Positions 46,883-55,832 of a stretch of DNA of 64,000 nucleotides are shown here, piece by piece. The DNA is from Rosenbergiella metrosideri (lineage in GTDB: Bacteria; Pseudomonadota; Gammaproteobacteria; Enterobacterales; Enterobacteriaceae). Position numbers and translations under genes: made by a program. The notes beneath the pieces are model-generated. The model had not been told where the DNA came from. It saw only the letters and a list, made by a program, of their open reading frames with translations, and did not search any database. The stretch is taken from the NCBI RefSeq assembly GCF_022602565.1, contig NZ_JALBCV010000003.1:63273-127272 (forward strand). Direction: 5' to 3'. The first letter of the stretch is position 1. Each line of letters begins with the position of its first letter.

Positions 46883-47692
46883 TTAAGGTGTTTTTTTCCA
46901 AACACGTAACGCTTGCTCTCTAACTTGGAGCTTAGCTGAAGGACTCATTTTGGCGTAATTTGAGCTTAATCCTGACTCCCAGTCGCCATAGCTTGGATTA
47001 GGAAGTAAGAAGAATTCGGTCCCAAATTTATCATGATTCTCTCTAACAAAACGACGACGCTGAACATTATTTTTATGCCAAGTGGCTTGGCCAAAATCGT
47101 TGAGGTTATCCCCAACATAGACCACTACCTGGTAACCTTGATTCTTAATGCTATCAAATCGCGCTTGTTTATTACTGCTGGATGTATTCAATAATAAGGT
47201 TTCTGACGAGATACCAGGGAAACCGAGTGCACGAAGGTTATCTGCGGTTGCTTGGCGATCTTGTTCAGCACGGTTGGAGACATAGAAAATGGTCCCGCCA
47301 TGGCTATCAATATAGCGAGCAAAATCGACGGCCCCCGGAATGGCTAAGGCTTGCTTGGCATGCGTCCACTGAGACCACGTGGCATCCGTAAAAGGCACCT
47401 GCTGTTGTGCCGCCCACGCTTGGTACGCACTGTTGTCAATCATCGTTTCATCAAGATCGACAATCACCGCTGGGGAATGTATGCCCCTAGCGGCGGCTTG
47501 TTGGAAAGCTAACGTCGCGAATCTAAAGGTCTGAAGCGCAATCGCTTGGTATTCGCCCGATTGCTGCATCCAGTTTACTGCCATGGTGGATTGATCGGCC
47601 AAACGTTGATCTGCGAGTTTTTCCTGTGAGGTACAGGCACAGAGCGCACTAATTAGCGTGACGCAAGACATGAATTTAACCGCATTCATCAT
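46883..47692 (-). CDS. Lipoprotein e(P4)-family 5'-nucleotidase/acid phosphatase
   Basis: A lipoprotein of the HAD class C acid phosphatase family (Haemophilus e(P4), Hel). It has a signal peptide with lipobox ALCAC (Cys about 20) and the catalytic VIVDLDETMIDNSAYQAWA motif (about 78-96), IFYVSNRAEQDRQATADNLRALGF, and a Mg-site VVYVGDNLNDFG. In Haemophilus the enzyme dephosphorylates NMN to nicotinamide riboside in the periplasm. With 269 residues it has the family length. It lies 28 nt downstream of rlmG, on the same strand, and could be co-transcribed. Confidence 0.88.
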   Translation of the reverse strand: MMNAVKFMSCVTLISALCACTSQEKLADQRLADQSTMAVNWMQQSGEYQAIALQTFRFATLAFQQAAARGIHSPAVIVDLDETMIDNSAYQAWAAQQQVPFTDATWSQWTHAKQALAIPGAVDFARYIDSHGGTIFYVSNRAEQDRQATADNLRALGFPGISSETLLLNTSSSNKQARFDSIKNQGYQVVVYVGDNLNDFGQATWHKNNVQRRRFVRENHDKFGTEFFLLPNPSYGDWESGLSSNYAKMSPSAKLQVREQALRVWKKTP

Positions 47693-47720
47693 AGCAATTA
47701 CCCAGTTATCATGAGGAAAA

Positions 47721-48836
47721 TTAGAGTTTCACTGAGCGTAAAACAACAAAGCGTGCATCGGAAGCAATTAATTGGCAATTACCAAATAATTTTTTTAATT
47801 TTCGGTGATAATCGAGATGACGGTTTCCTATAACACGTAACTCACCGCCATAGCCCAGGCATCTTTTGGCATCTCTAAACATTTGCCAGGCAATATGATC
47901 GGTGATCGCGCTTTGCTGATGGAACGGCGGGTTGCACAATACGGCTTGCACACTGCCACCGGTAAAGCCACTCAAACTATTATTGACGGTGAACTCACAC
48001 CGGGAGCGATCGTCTGGTAAGTTTTTCTCAACATTAAGCTGACTTGATGCAACGGCCATCCACGATTCGTCAACAAAATGCACCTTGGCTTCCGGATTTT
48101 GTTCTAACGCCAGTAATCCAACGACTCCATTGCCACACCCCAAGTCAACGATAGTACCTTCGAGTTGCGAGGGTAAGTGTTGTAAGAACAGTCGCGCGCC
48201 GATATCCAAGGATTGCCGCGCAAAAACATTGGCATGGTTATGCAATGTGTAAGGCGTCCCCTCTAACGGCCAACTCAATATTCCATTATTGGCAGCGGGT
48301 TGTGCAACGGTCAGTTTGGCAAAAACGAGACGCGATTTTTTCCAAGCCAAGGAAGTGTGTGTCTCACCTAACCATTTTTCAAACAGCTCAAGGGTGGAAC
48401 GATGAATATCTTTTGCTTTAGCTGCTGCAATGATCACCGTCTCGGTCGTTATGACTTGACGTAATGTTTGCAGTTGATGCTCAAGTAACGCTAAAGTTTT
48501 CGGGATTTTTATCACTACTGCAGCCATGCCTTCGGGTAACGCGGCAAGGCTATCTAAAAACCTGACGTTATTCACAGACAATTCATTGATCGCAAGATTG
48601 TGCAAGGTGGCTTGCTGGCTGATAAACGAATCGCTAACTTGCCAAACTTCGCGAGGTTGAAGCCCGCAGGTTAGCGCCCCAAAATTATCATTAAAGACGA
48701 GGACAGGGCCGTCTGGTAATGGCTGCTGGAGTAAATATTCATCTGCGGAATCCCACGCTTGTAAGTTGGGATCTGCCGCATTGGTTGGGAATCGGTTAAG
48801 GGTAAGCGATTGCCCACTTACTTGCAGTTCATTCAT
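47721..48836 (-). CDS. rlmG: 23S rRNA m2G1835 methyltransferase RlmG
   Basis: RlmG methylates G1835 of 23S rRNA using SAM. The 371-residue product (E. coli 378) has the double Rossmann form related to RsmC: an N-terminal half, then the active domain with TIVDLGCGNGVVGLLAL (about 226-242) and the catalytic NPPF in AVLCNPPFHQQSA (about 296-308). Residues FNDNFGALTCGL near the start match the family. In E. coli rlmG lies near alx; the same neighbourhood is kept here. Confidence 0.94.
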   Translation of the reverse strand: MNELQVSGQSLTLNRFPTNAADPNLQAWDSADEYLLQQPLPDGPVLVFNDNFGALTCGLQPREVWQVSDSFISQQATLHNLAINELSVNNVRFLDSLAALPEGMAAVVIKIPKTLALLEHQLQTLRQVITTETVIIAAAKAKDIHRSTLELFEKWLGETHTSLAWKKSRLVFAKLTVAQPAANNGILSWPLEGTPYTLHNHANVFARQSLDIGARLFLQHLPSQLEGTIVDLGCGNGVVGLLALEQNPEAKVHFVDESWMAVASSQLNVEKNLPDDRSRCEFTVNNSLSGFTGGSVQAVLCNPPFHQQSAITDHIAWQMFRDAKRCLGYGGELRVIGNRHLDYHRKLKKLFGNCQLIASDARFVVLRSVKL

Positions 48837-48926
48837 CGAGGTTTTCTCTGTCTGGTCGGATAATCATTAACGTGGCGAAGTATACGCAGTTTCTGTGTTA
48901 AACCCAACAATGCTCAGTATTTGGCC

Positions 48927-50615
48927 CTATAAGAAACTTTCTGCCTGCTGGATCAAACTCGTTTTCGTTAAGGCTCCAACGAATTGTCGCTGCTGAGGGT
49001 TATTTAACACTGGCAATCTTTCGAGAGTCACTCGGCTGAAAGCTTCCCACCCCTGTTTTAAGGTTTGATCTTGAAATACATAGGGGAAATCCGTTTCCAT
49101 CACCTGTTCGATCGGAGAATTTAACGTGATGTCCTCGGCTAATACCTGTTCAACGATTTTATGAATAGAGACCACACCCAAAAACCGCTGCTCTGCGTCG
49201 ATGATATAAACGTAGCGCTCGCGTTTATACCCACTGGCATTAAGTGCTTGTTGCACCGAGTCTTGAGGGGAAAGACAGGCTCCAGGAATAATCACTTCGC
49301 TAATACGGGTTTGGTCGAAAGTAAATTTTGCGTTCGCCCGAGATAAATGCGTGCCAATTAACGGATAAGTGGTCGGTGAGTGGCACTGATAAGTCACCAT
49401 GGTCGCCACGACACAAGCAATCATTAATGGAAATAACAGACTACTGTTCAGTGTCATCTCCATCACCATTAAGATCGCCATCAAGGGGGCCTGCGAAATT
49501 GCCGAGAGCACGGCGGCCATACCAATCGCCGCAAATAACCACGGACTAAGCTGCGTAATACCCAGTTGTTGGCTCACTAGGCCACAGATCCCCCCTAGCG
49601 TAGCACCGATCATTAATGCTGGGGTAAACATTCCGCCAACCGCCCCAGAGCCCACTGAACAGCTTGTCGCGATGATTTTCAGTAGCAGTAAGGTGAACAG
49701 CATGGGCATGAGATAGTGACCAGCGAACAGGTTGACAATAACCTCATAGCCATTGCCCAGTATAGCTGGAGAGATAATCGCTAAACTGCCTACGGCGGCG
49801 CCCCCACACGCCAGTCGAAGCGGGAGCGAAGGAATATGGTTGAACCACTGGCGGGTTTTCTGCGTCAGGATAATAAACCCAAACCCAATCATTCCACTGA
49901 TTAGCGCCAGAATAACGGTAATCAGTAACGACCCGGTTTGAATTGAGAAGGGCAAATCCATCAAAGGATATAATGGCGAACGAAAGCCCAAAAAGTACAT
50001 CGTGAGAACCGCTGTCACGGCCGACAACATAATGGGCATGGTTCGTTGTAAAGCTGAAATCCCAAAGGCGATCTCTGCCACAAAAATCGTCGACGCCAAC
50101 GGAGCATGATAGACAGACGCTAACCCTGCAGCGGCGGCCATCGCCACCATATCGGTATTCGCTAAGGCAAATCTTTTAGGTACGAAACGGGCTAACCAGC
50201 TACCACAGAGTGCGGCAAGTTGTACCATAGGCCCTTCTTTACCGATCGATGCCCCACTACTGATACTCATCACTGAGGAGCACGCCCGAAGGACAGAAGA
50301 ACCCGTTGGGACGGCATTAAGCCGTGCATTGATGACATCAAGATAATCGGATTTGATCGCCGTTTGTTTCTCGAGCTTTACGGCAAAATGCAATAATCCC
50401 CCCGCAATAGCCCCGCCTATCCCAACGATCAACGGCCAGTAAACCCACGGCCATACTTGCATTGCCTGAGTGATATCATCGCTGCGCCCAAAAACGGCAA
50501 GGTTAAACAGTGTAATCACCGTACGAAAAAGAAGTGTGACGCAGGCGCCTACAATCCCTACAGGAATTGCTAAAAATAATCCATGCCAACTTAGCGAACT
50601 GTTTTGTATTTTCAC
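48927..50615 (-). CDS. ClC-type chloride channel/antiporter with CBS domains (ClcB-like)
   Basis: A membrane protein of 562 residues: a ClC core (about residues 10-420) with the gating-glutamate motif GASIGKEGPMVQLAA, and GGMFTPALMIGATLGG for the chloride site, then two CBS domains (about 440-560) such as ARVSEVI-type ISEVIIPGACLSPQDSVQQA. The presence of the gating Glu suggests a proton-coupled antiporter. It is longer than E. coli ClcB (418), which lacks CBS domains, so it is called ClcB-like rather than ClcB. The start is GTG at 50615 with GGGAGGG just before it; an extension to 50732 is unsupported. It diverges from alx. Confidence 0.85.
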   Translation of the reverse strand: MKIQNSSLSWHGLFLAIPVGIVGACVTLLFRTVITLFNLAVFGRSDDITQAMQVWPWVYWPLIVGIGGAIAGGLLHFAVKLEKQTAIKSDYLDVINARLNAVPTGSSVLRACSSVMSISSGASIGKEGPMVQLAALCGSWLARFVPKRFALANTDMVAMAAAAGLASVYHAPLASTIFVAEIAFGISALQRTMPIMLSAVTAVLTMYFLGFRSPLYPLMDLPFSIQTGSLLITVILALISGMIGFGFIILTQKTRQWFNHIPSLPLRLACGGAAVGSLAIISPAILGNGYEVIVNLFAGHYLMPMLFTLLLLKIIATSCSVGSGAVGGMFTPALMIGATLGGICGLVSQQLGITQLSPWLFAAIGMAAVLSAISQAPLMAILMVMEMTLNSSLLFPLMIACVVATMVTYQCHSPTTYPLIGTHLSRANAKFTFDQTRISEVIIPGACLSPQDSVQQALNASGYKRERYVYIIDAEQRFLGVVSIHKIVEQVLAEDITLNSPIEQVMETDFPYVFQDQTLKQGWEAFSRVTLERLPVLNNPQQRQFVGALTKTSLIQQAESFL

Positions 50616-50770
50616 GCACCCTCCCCCGCTTCTATAGGCAGTGTAAAGGCTGTCGCGCTGTACAACAATTAATATTGCCTCAGCTTTCCTTAACATTAGA
50701 GAAAGTAAAGTATTTAAAAATATTACAAACAATGATTGTTTCTCCCCTACAAATTTCCTATGCTGATGTC

Positions 50771-50880
50771 AGCAAAGGGGAGTAACTTCAACGCTGGCAG
50801 ATCGTCATTACGTGTGAAAACACCGGCTGTCAGGCAGTACGATAAGTATTGTAAGTGAGACCTTGCCACTAGGTGAGGTT
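50771..50880 (+). ncRNA. yybP-ykoY manganese riboswitch (alx leader)
   Basis: The leader holds the conserved GGGGAGTA box (50777-50784) and, 70 nt later, TGAGACCTTGCC (50855-50866), the two hallmark elements of yybP-ykoY riboswitches that bind Mn(II). It is in the place of the E. coli alx leader (also called PRE, responsive to alkaline pH). Downstream GC segments and a run of T near 50913-50928 may form the expression platform before the alx ribosome site. Confidence 0.88.
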
Positions 50881-50946
50881 TGCAATAGTTCCGCTTTGAC
50901 TGCCGACACCACCCTTTTTGTTTTTTTATTAATGAGGAATTGTCTT

Positions 50947-51900
50947 ATGCAGACTGTCGGCACTCCACTGATGTGGGGCATCTTCTCCGTTATCGTTATC
51001 ATTATGCTTATCATCGATCTACGGCTACAAAGCTCTGGACGTTCAGGCAGCATGAGTGTGAAACACGCTGCCCTATGGTCACTGGTTTGGGTCGGCGTCT
51101 CGCTCGGCTTTGCCGCAGGTCTCTGGTTCTACTTACAGCATCTCTCAGGCAATGCGGTCGCCTCGGAACAAACCCTAAACTTCCTGACTGGCTATTTGTT
51201 AGAGAAAGCTTTGGCGGTCGATAACGTATTTGTTTGGTTAATGTTATTTAGCGCTTTCGCGGTTCCCCCCACGCTACAACAACGCGTTCTCGTCTATGGC
51301 GTGCTCGGGGCCATCGTACTAAGAACCCTAATGATTTTCGCAGGCAGTTGGCTCGTTAACGAATTTAGCTGGATCCTTTATATCTTCGGTGCATTTTTGG
51401 TCATCACCGGTATTAAGATGTTTTTATCAAACTCGGACGATGGGCATCAGGAAGAGAGCCGCTTGCTACAGTGGTTAAAAAAACGTATGCGAGTGACCGA
51501 CAAACTGCAAGGCGATAAATTTTTCGTGGTCCGCCAAGGCGTGCGTTATGCCACGCCACTGCTACTCGTATTGATTATGGTTGAGTTAAGCGATGTAATC
51601 TTTGCGGTTGACAGTATTCCCGCTATTTTCGCCGTAACCACCGACCCCTTTATCGTCCTAACATCCAATTTATTTGCGATCTTAGGTCTACGAGCGATGT
51701 ACTTCTTGTTATCAGGCGTCGCTGAAAAGTTCAGCTTATTGCAGTATGGACTTGCCGTCATTTTGACCTTCATCGGGGTAAAAATGTTGCTAATCGATAT
51801 CTGGCACATTCCTACGGCCATCTCGTTAAGTGTGATCGCTTGCGTCTTGATGGTAACTTTGGGACTGAACCACTGGCTGAATACACGAAAAAAATTATAA
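50947..51900 (+). CDS. alx: TerC-family manganese exporter Alx
   Basis: Alx is a TerC-family inner-membrane protein that exports manganese and is induced by Mn and alkaline pH. The 317-residue product has about nine membrane helices and the family hallmarks [20 protein letters not shown] (about 76-95) and [20 protein letters not shown] (the acidic residues bind metal). Start [11 protein letters not shown], eight nt behind GAGGA, chosen over a longer in-frame extension to 50863 that runs into the riboswitch. The riboswitch upstream suggests metal-dependent control. Confidence 0.95.
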   Translation: MQTVGTPLMWGIFSVIVIIMLIIDLRLQSSGRSGSMSVKHAALWSLVWVGVSLGFAAGLWFYLQHLSGNAVASEQTLNFLTGYLLEKALAVDNVFVWLMLFSAFAVPPTLQQRVLVYGVLGAIVLRTLMIFAGSWLVNEFSWILYIFGAFLVITGIKMFLSNSDDGHQEESRLLQWLKKRMRVTDKLQGDKFFVVRQGVRYATPLLLVLIMVELSDVIFAVDSIPAIFAVTTDPFIVLTSNLFAILGLRAMYFLLSGVAEKFSLLQYGLAVILTFIGVKMLLIDIWHIPTAISLSVIACVLMVTLGLNHWLNTRKKL

Positions 51901-51910
51901 CGTGATAAAA

Positions 51911-51941
51911 TACTGCAAGGGAAGTTAACCACCTTGCAGTA
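51911..51941 (+). terminator. Hairpin after alx
   Basis: A 10-bp stem (51911-51920 with 51932-51941, 11-nt loop) lies 10 nt after the alx stop. There is no T run, so its termination is uncertain. Confidence 0.45.
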
Positions 51942-52141
51942 TATCCACCCGACCACACCGTGGTAGCCATATCTTCTATATAAAATCCATTTCTCGATAT
52001 TATCATTTAAGTTAAAACAATATCCCTAATAAGATTCGCCTTTAACTTAATTCTCGTTTTCTTATACTGCCGCAGCAAACACGCTTCACTCACGCGTTAT
52101 CGTGCGAAGCCCTTTTTAAAAACAATGAACAAGAAAGAATG

Positions 52142-53371
52142 ATGACTTCAAAATCCACTGGGTTAGTAAACTGGATACGTTCGGGGAATCTAATCACTCA
52201 AATAATTATTGCGCTGATTGCAGGGATTGTACTGGCGCTCATTTCTAAACCTGCGGCGCAAAGTGTTTCGCTTCTTGGCGAATTGTTTGTCCATGCCCTA
52301 AAAGCCGTTGCACCGATTTTGGTTCTGTTACTCGTCACGGCCTCTATTGCAAACCATCAGCAAGGGCAAAAAGTTAATATTCGTCCGATTGTGACACTCT
52401 ATCTACTGAGTACATTCTTTGCTGCCGTGGTCGCCGTAGTGGCCAGCTATCATTTCCCCCAAACCCTGATACTGACCGATGCCCACTCAGGGAGTGAAGC
52501 CCCCAAAGGTATCTTAGCAATTGCGCAAGGTATTTTACTTAGCATGGTCGTCAATCCTGTCGATGCACTGATGCATGCTAACTATATTGGTATATTAGTC
52601 TGGGCAATCGCGTTAGGCTTAGCCTTCAGGCATAGCTCTGTCGCAACACGTAACCTTTTAAACGACTTTTCGGGGGCTATCACTTGGCTAGTCGCGAAGG
52701 TGATCCGCTTAGCACCTATCGGTATTTTTGGTTTAGTTGCTTCAGTACTAGGGACCAATGGCTTTAGCGCGCTCTCCAGTTACCTCAATCTACTATTCCT
52801 GCTGATTGGCTGTATGCTGACGATGGCGTTAGTGGTGAATCCAATACTGGTCTTCTGGAAAATAAGACGTAACCCCTACCCGTTAGTCTTCCTGTGTTTA
52901 AAAGAGAGTGGCGTCACCGCCTTCTTCACCCGCAGTTCTGCAGCAAACATTCCCGTTAACATGGCGATTGCAGAACGATTAGGCCTTGATGAAGACACCT
53001 ATTCAGTTTCGATTCCGCTAGGGGCAAATATCAGTATGGCTGGGGCCTCAATCACTATCACGGTGTTAACCTTGGCAGCCGTCAATACCTTAAATATTAG
53101 TATCGATCTTCCCACCGCTATCATGCTCAGTCTTGTCGCGTCACTCTGTGCATGTGGGGCCTCGGGAGTGGCGGGGGGATCATTGCTACTGATCCCGGTA
53201 GCCTGCAATATGTTTGGTATCCCCAATGAAGTCGCCATGCAGGTGGTTGCTATTGGTTTCTTGATTAGCGTCCTACAAGACTCAGCAGAAACGGCATTGA
53301 ACTCGTCGACCGATTTATTATTTACGGCCGCTGTCTGCCAAGCGCCCGACGCGCGTAAACCACAGTCATAA
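52142..53371 (+). CDS. sstT: Serine/threonine:sodium symporter SstT
   Basis: SstT imports serine and threonine with sodium. It belongs to the dicarboxylate/amino acid:cation symporter (DAACS) family. The product of about 409 residues (E. coli 414) begins [17 protein letters not shown] and contains [56 protein letters not shown] and [17 protein letters not shown] (the HP1/HP2 hairpin motifs). An ATG just before (52139) is possible. alx-sstT order is as in E. coli. Confidence 0.95.
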   Translation: MTSKSTGLVNWIRSGNLITQIIIALIAGIVLALISKPAAQSVSLLGELFVHALKAVAPILVLLLVTASIANHQQGQKVNIRPIVTLYLLSTFFAAVVAVVASYHFPQTLILTDAHSGSEAPKGILAIAQGILLSMVVNPVDALMHANYIGILVWAIALGLAFRHSSVATRNLLNDFSGAITWLVAKVIRLAPIGIFGLVASVLGTNGFSALSSYLNLLFLLIGCMLTMALVVNPILVFWKIRRNPYPLVFLCLKESGVTAFFTRSSAANIPVNMAIAERLGLDEDTYSVSIPLGANISMAGASITITVLTLAAVNTLNISIDLPTAIMLSLVASLCACGASGVAGGSLLLIPVACNMFGIPNEVAMQVVAIGFLISVLQDSAETALNSSTDLLFTAAVCQAPDARKPQS

Positions 53372-53379
53372 AGTCATTT

Positions 53380-53415
53380 CAGAGCCTCAGCATCCATGAG
53401 GCTCTTATCGTTCTT
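53380..53415 (+). terminator. sstT terminator
   Basis: A 9-bp stem (53381-53389 with 53397-53405, 7-nt loop) lies just after the sstT stop, followed by a T-rich tail with interruptions. The rest of the gap up to yqjA (53416-53670) holds no gene I can recognise; it should contain the yqjA promoter. Confidence 0.7.
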
Positions 53416-53670
53416 ATCCCCTCTCCTCGGTTAACGAAAACGAAAAATGTCAGCCTATGTAAAAAGGGTTGGGATTCGCGACTAACCTGCGTAAAACTCC
53501 CGCTCAAGGGACAATTAAAATGTTTATCACACTAAATTTTTGTTACACTTGACGGCAATATGCTAGCAAGGAAGTTGATAAACGTTTACTTTTCATATCG
53601 TTTTCACAGCGCATAATCTCAGTACTATTGGCGTAAAAATGCCAGATACCTTATTCATTAGGAATGTTAA

Positions 53671-54339
53671 ATGGATACTTTGCAGGCCCTGCTCACCGCA
53701 CTTTGGCATCAGGATTTCAATACGCTCTCCAACCCCTCATTGGTTTGGATGCTTTACGGTATCTTGTTTATCATCATAAGTCTTGAAAACGGACTTTTAC
53801 CCGCGGCATTTCTTCCTGGTGATAGCTTGTTAATTCTTGTCGGCGTACTGATTGCGAAGGGAACCATGAGTTTCCCATTAACACTATTGATTCTGACGAC
53901 GGCTGCCAGCTTAGGTTGTTGGTTTAGTTATATTCAGGGGCGATGGTTAGGGAATACGCCATTAGTGAAGAAGTGGCTGTCGCATATCCCACAGAAATAT
54001 CATGAACGCACACACACCTTGTTTGAGCGCCATGGTCTTGCTGCACTACTGATTGCGCGTTTTATCGCATTTGTTCGCACCTTACTTCCGACGTTAGCGG
54101 GCGTATCCGGCTTACGTAGTGCACGTTTTCAAGTCTTTAACTGGCTGAGTGGTTTCCTCTGGGTGATGATCTTAACCTGTGCAGGCTATGCCCTAGGTAA
54201 AACGCCCCTATTTCAAAAATACGAAGATAAACTGATGTTTTGCTTGATGTTACTACCGGCAGTGTTATTAGTCGGTGGATTGATCGGTTCATTAATTTTG
54301 CTATGGCGCAAACGAAAAGCATCAAGGCCTCAACATTAA
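53671..54339 (+). CDS. yqjA: DedA-family membrane protein YqjA
   Basis: YqjA is a DedA-family inner-membrane protein needed for proton-motive-force and alkaline or drug stress tolerance, related to undecaprenyl-phosphate and phospholipid flippases. The 222-residue protein (E. coli 220) has IISLENGLLPAAFLPGDSLL (residues about 32-51), GCWFSYIQGRWLGNTPL, and RFIAFVRTLLPTLAGVSG, all DedA signature segments, plus membrane helices. Its stop codon overlaps the mzrA start by one base (TAATG). Confidence 0.95.
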   Translation: MDTLQALLTALWHQDFNTLSNPSLVWMLYGILFIIISLENGLLPAAFLPGDSLLILVGVLIAKGTMSFPLTLLILTTAASLGCWFSYIQGRWLGNTPLVKKWLSHIPQKYHERTHTLFERHGLAALLIARFIAFVRTLLPTLAGVSGLRSARFQVFNWLSGFLWVMILTCAGYALGKTPLFQKYEDKLMFCLMLLPAVLLVGGLIGSLILLWRKRKASRPQH

Positions 54340-54662
54340 TGCGTCCTCTATTCCTTAAGTCTCCGCGACAATACGTTCTTGCAGCGGTACTGCTTCTGAT
54401 TGTGCTGGCCGTGGGGGGATTCGCTTACCAGCACTCATGGCAATCGCACGAAGCTGTTGTGAAAATCAATGTAACGAATCACGGTTTATCGCTACCCGAT
54501 GGTTTTTTCCTATACCAACACCTGAGTGCTGAGGGGATTACCATCAAGTCTATTACCTCTGGAAGCGATTCCTTAATCATTAGTTTCAATTCCATTGAAG
54601 AGAGTCACGCCGCGGAAAAGGTGCTTAAGAGAATTCTGGATAACAGTTATCACATTGAATAG
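54339..54662 (+). CDS. mzrA: MzrA, EnvZ-connector membrane protein
   Basis: MzrA links the Cpx and EnvZ/OmpR systems by acting on EnvZ in E. coli. The 107-residue product has an N-terminal membrane helix (about 12-34, LAAVLLLIVLAVGGFAYQ) and a periplasmic domain with LSLPDGFFLYQHLSAEGITI and KSITSGSDSLIISFNS, matching the MzrA pattern (MPDGF..WHHLDAHGI..KSIT). It lacks the C-terminal 20 residues of the E. coli protein (127). It starts inside the yqjA stop, implying coupled translation. Confidence 0.85.
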   Translation: MRPLFLKSPRQYVLAAVLLLIVLAVGGFAYQHSWQSHEAVVKINVTNHGLSLPDGFFLYQHLSAEGITIKSITSGSDSLIISFNSIEESHAAEKVLKRILDNSYHIE

Positions 54663-54806
54663 TGTTAAAAATTATTGCCGCCCTCACTTTGAACTTTCAA
54701 AAAGCCCATCTATACTTAATTGAGTATTTATTAAATGATCCCCTACCCTGAGTAGACGATCATAACGCCTATAAACTGGACTTTATCCCCCCAAAAGGAG
54801 TCTCTG

Positions 54807-55112
54807 ATGTCGAAGAATAATGCATCTAACGATTTACGCGCAGAATTAGCTTCATTAGCAGACACGCTCGAAGAAGTGTTAAATCAAGGTAGCAGTAAAT
54901 CTCGTACAGAACTTTCACGCTTACATCAGAAAGCACAGGACGCTTTACAAAATTCTCGCGAGCGCCTAGGTGACTCAGGTGAGCGTATTGCCCAATCTAC
55001 CCGTGATGCAGCCCAAAAAGCAGATTCTTACGTACATGACAAACCTTGGCATGGTGTAGGCCTAGGTGCAGCCATCGGCCTCGTTGTCGGCATCTTTATC
55101 TCACGGCGCTAA
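54807..55112 (+). CDS. yqjD: DUF883 family protein YqjD
   Basis: YqjD is an inner-membrane, ribosome-associated protein of stationary phase (with ElaB and YgaM). The 101-residue product has a long helical, basic and acidic N-terminal part (residues 10-75) and a C-terminal membrane anchor (about 80-101, PWHGVGLGAAIGLVVGIFISRR). First gene of yqjD-yqjE-yqjK. In E. coli yqjC lies between mzrA and yqjD; it is not present here. Confidence 0.9.
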   Translation: MSKNNASNDLRAELASLADTLEEVLNQGSSKSRTELSRLHQKAQDALQNSRERLGDSGERIAQSTRDAAQKADSYVHDKPWHGVGLGAAIGLVVGIFISRR

Positions 55113-55113
55113 G

Positions 55114-55512
55114 ATGAGTAGCTCAAGATCTGGCTCAGCACCAGGGGAAGGCATTCTAGGGGTGGGACAACGTATACTGACCAGCCTAGTTAGCATTGCT
55201 GAAACACGAATTCGTTTAGTGATTGTCGAGCTAGAGGAAGAAAAAGCCAACCTATTGCAAATGCTGCTTATGGTGGGCTTAACGATGATCTTCACTGCGT
55301 TTGGTCTAATGAGTTTGATGATTCTCGTTATCCTTGCAGTACCGCCAAGCGCAAGGCTCTATGCCATCATCATTACGACAGCGGTTCTTTTCGGTCTAGC
55401 GATCATTTTTGGCGTCTGGGCGCTGTTGAAATCTCGCCGCTCTACTCTGCTGAAACATACTCGTAAAGAGTTGGATACTGACCTTAAGCAACTTGAGGAG
55501 AAACAGACATGA
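55114..55512 (+). CDS. yqjE: Membrane protein YqjE
   Basis: YqjE is a conserved small inner-membrane protein (phage holin superfamily III-type, DUF1469) of unknown role. The 132-residue product has two membrane helices (about 50-75 and 80-105), with a basic ending. The ATG follows the yqjD stop after one base (TAAGATG), and its end overlaps yqjK by 4 nt, so the three genes are translationally linked. Confidence 0.9.
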   Translation: MSSSRSGSAPGEGILGVGQRILTSLVSIAETRIRLVIVELEEEKANLLQMLLMVGLTMIFTAFGLMSLMILVILAVPPSARLYAIIITTAVLFGLAIIFGVWALLKSRRSTLLKHTRKELDTDLKQLEEKQT

Positions 55513-55790
55513 GTCGTCGCGAACGTGAAGCACGCAAGCAAGAATTATTAACGACTATCCAGACTCAACGTATGGATCTTATCTCTTGTCAGCAGCAATG
55601 GCTCGTCGCCACTTCACGTTACGACCAGCTATGGTCTGCCGCCTATGCCGCACGCCGTTACTTTGCAATTGGCGGGGGTGTCTTAGCGTTGTGGGTAGCA
55701 AGAAAACCTAAAACGCTGGGCCGTCTCTTTAAGAGAGGTTTCGGTCTGTGGAGCAGTTGGCGAATGATTAAAAAGATGATCCCACGCTAA
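55509..55790 (+). CDS. yqjK: YqjK-like protein
   Basis: YqjK is a small protein of unknown function that in E. coli lies behind yqjE. The 93-residue product starts MSRREREARKQELL and continues with a basic, helical segment, then a short hydrophobic piece (FAIGGGVLALWVARKP). The start overlaps yqjE (ATGA). A strong terminator follows, tail to tail with yhaJ. Absent here are yqjF and yqjG, which follow in E. coli. Confidence 0.88.
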   Translation: MSRREREARKQELLTTIQTQRMDLISCQQQWLVATSRYDQLWSAAYAARRYFAIGGGVLALWVARKPKTLGRLFKRGFGLWSSWRMIKKMIPR

Positions 55791-55802
55791 TTGCTCTGCT
55801 AC

Positions 55803-55832
55803 GATTCCCGTTATTTCTGCGGGAATTTTTTT
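55803..55832 (+). terminator. yqjDEK terminator
   Basis: A 7-bp stem (55804-55810 with 55820-55826) is followed by a T-rich tail of about seven T, 13 nt after yqjK. Confidence 0.85.

Noticed and set aside
54240-54338. Longer mzrA start
   Set aside because: It lies inside yqjA and gives no family-like residues; the overlapping TAATG start at 54339 fits.
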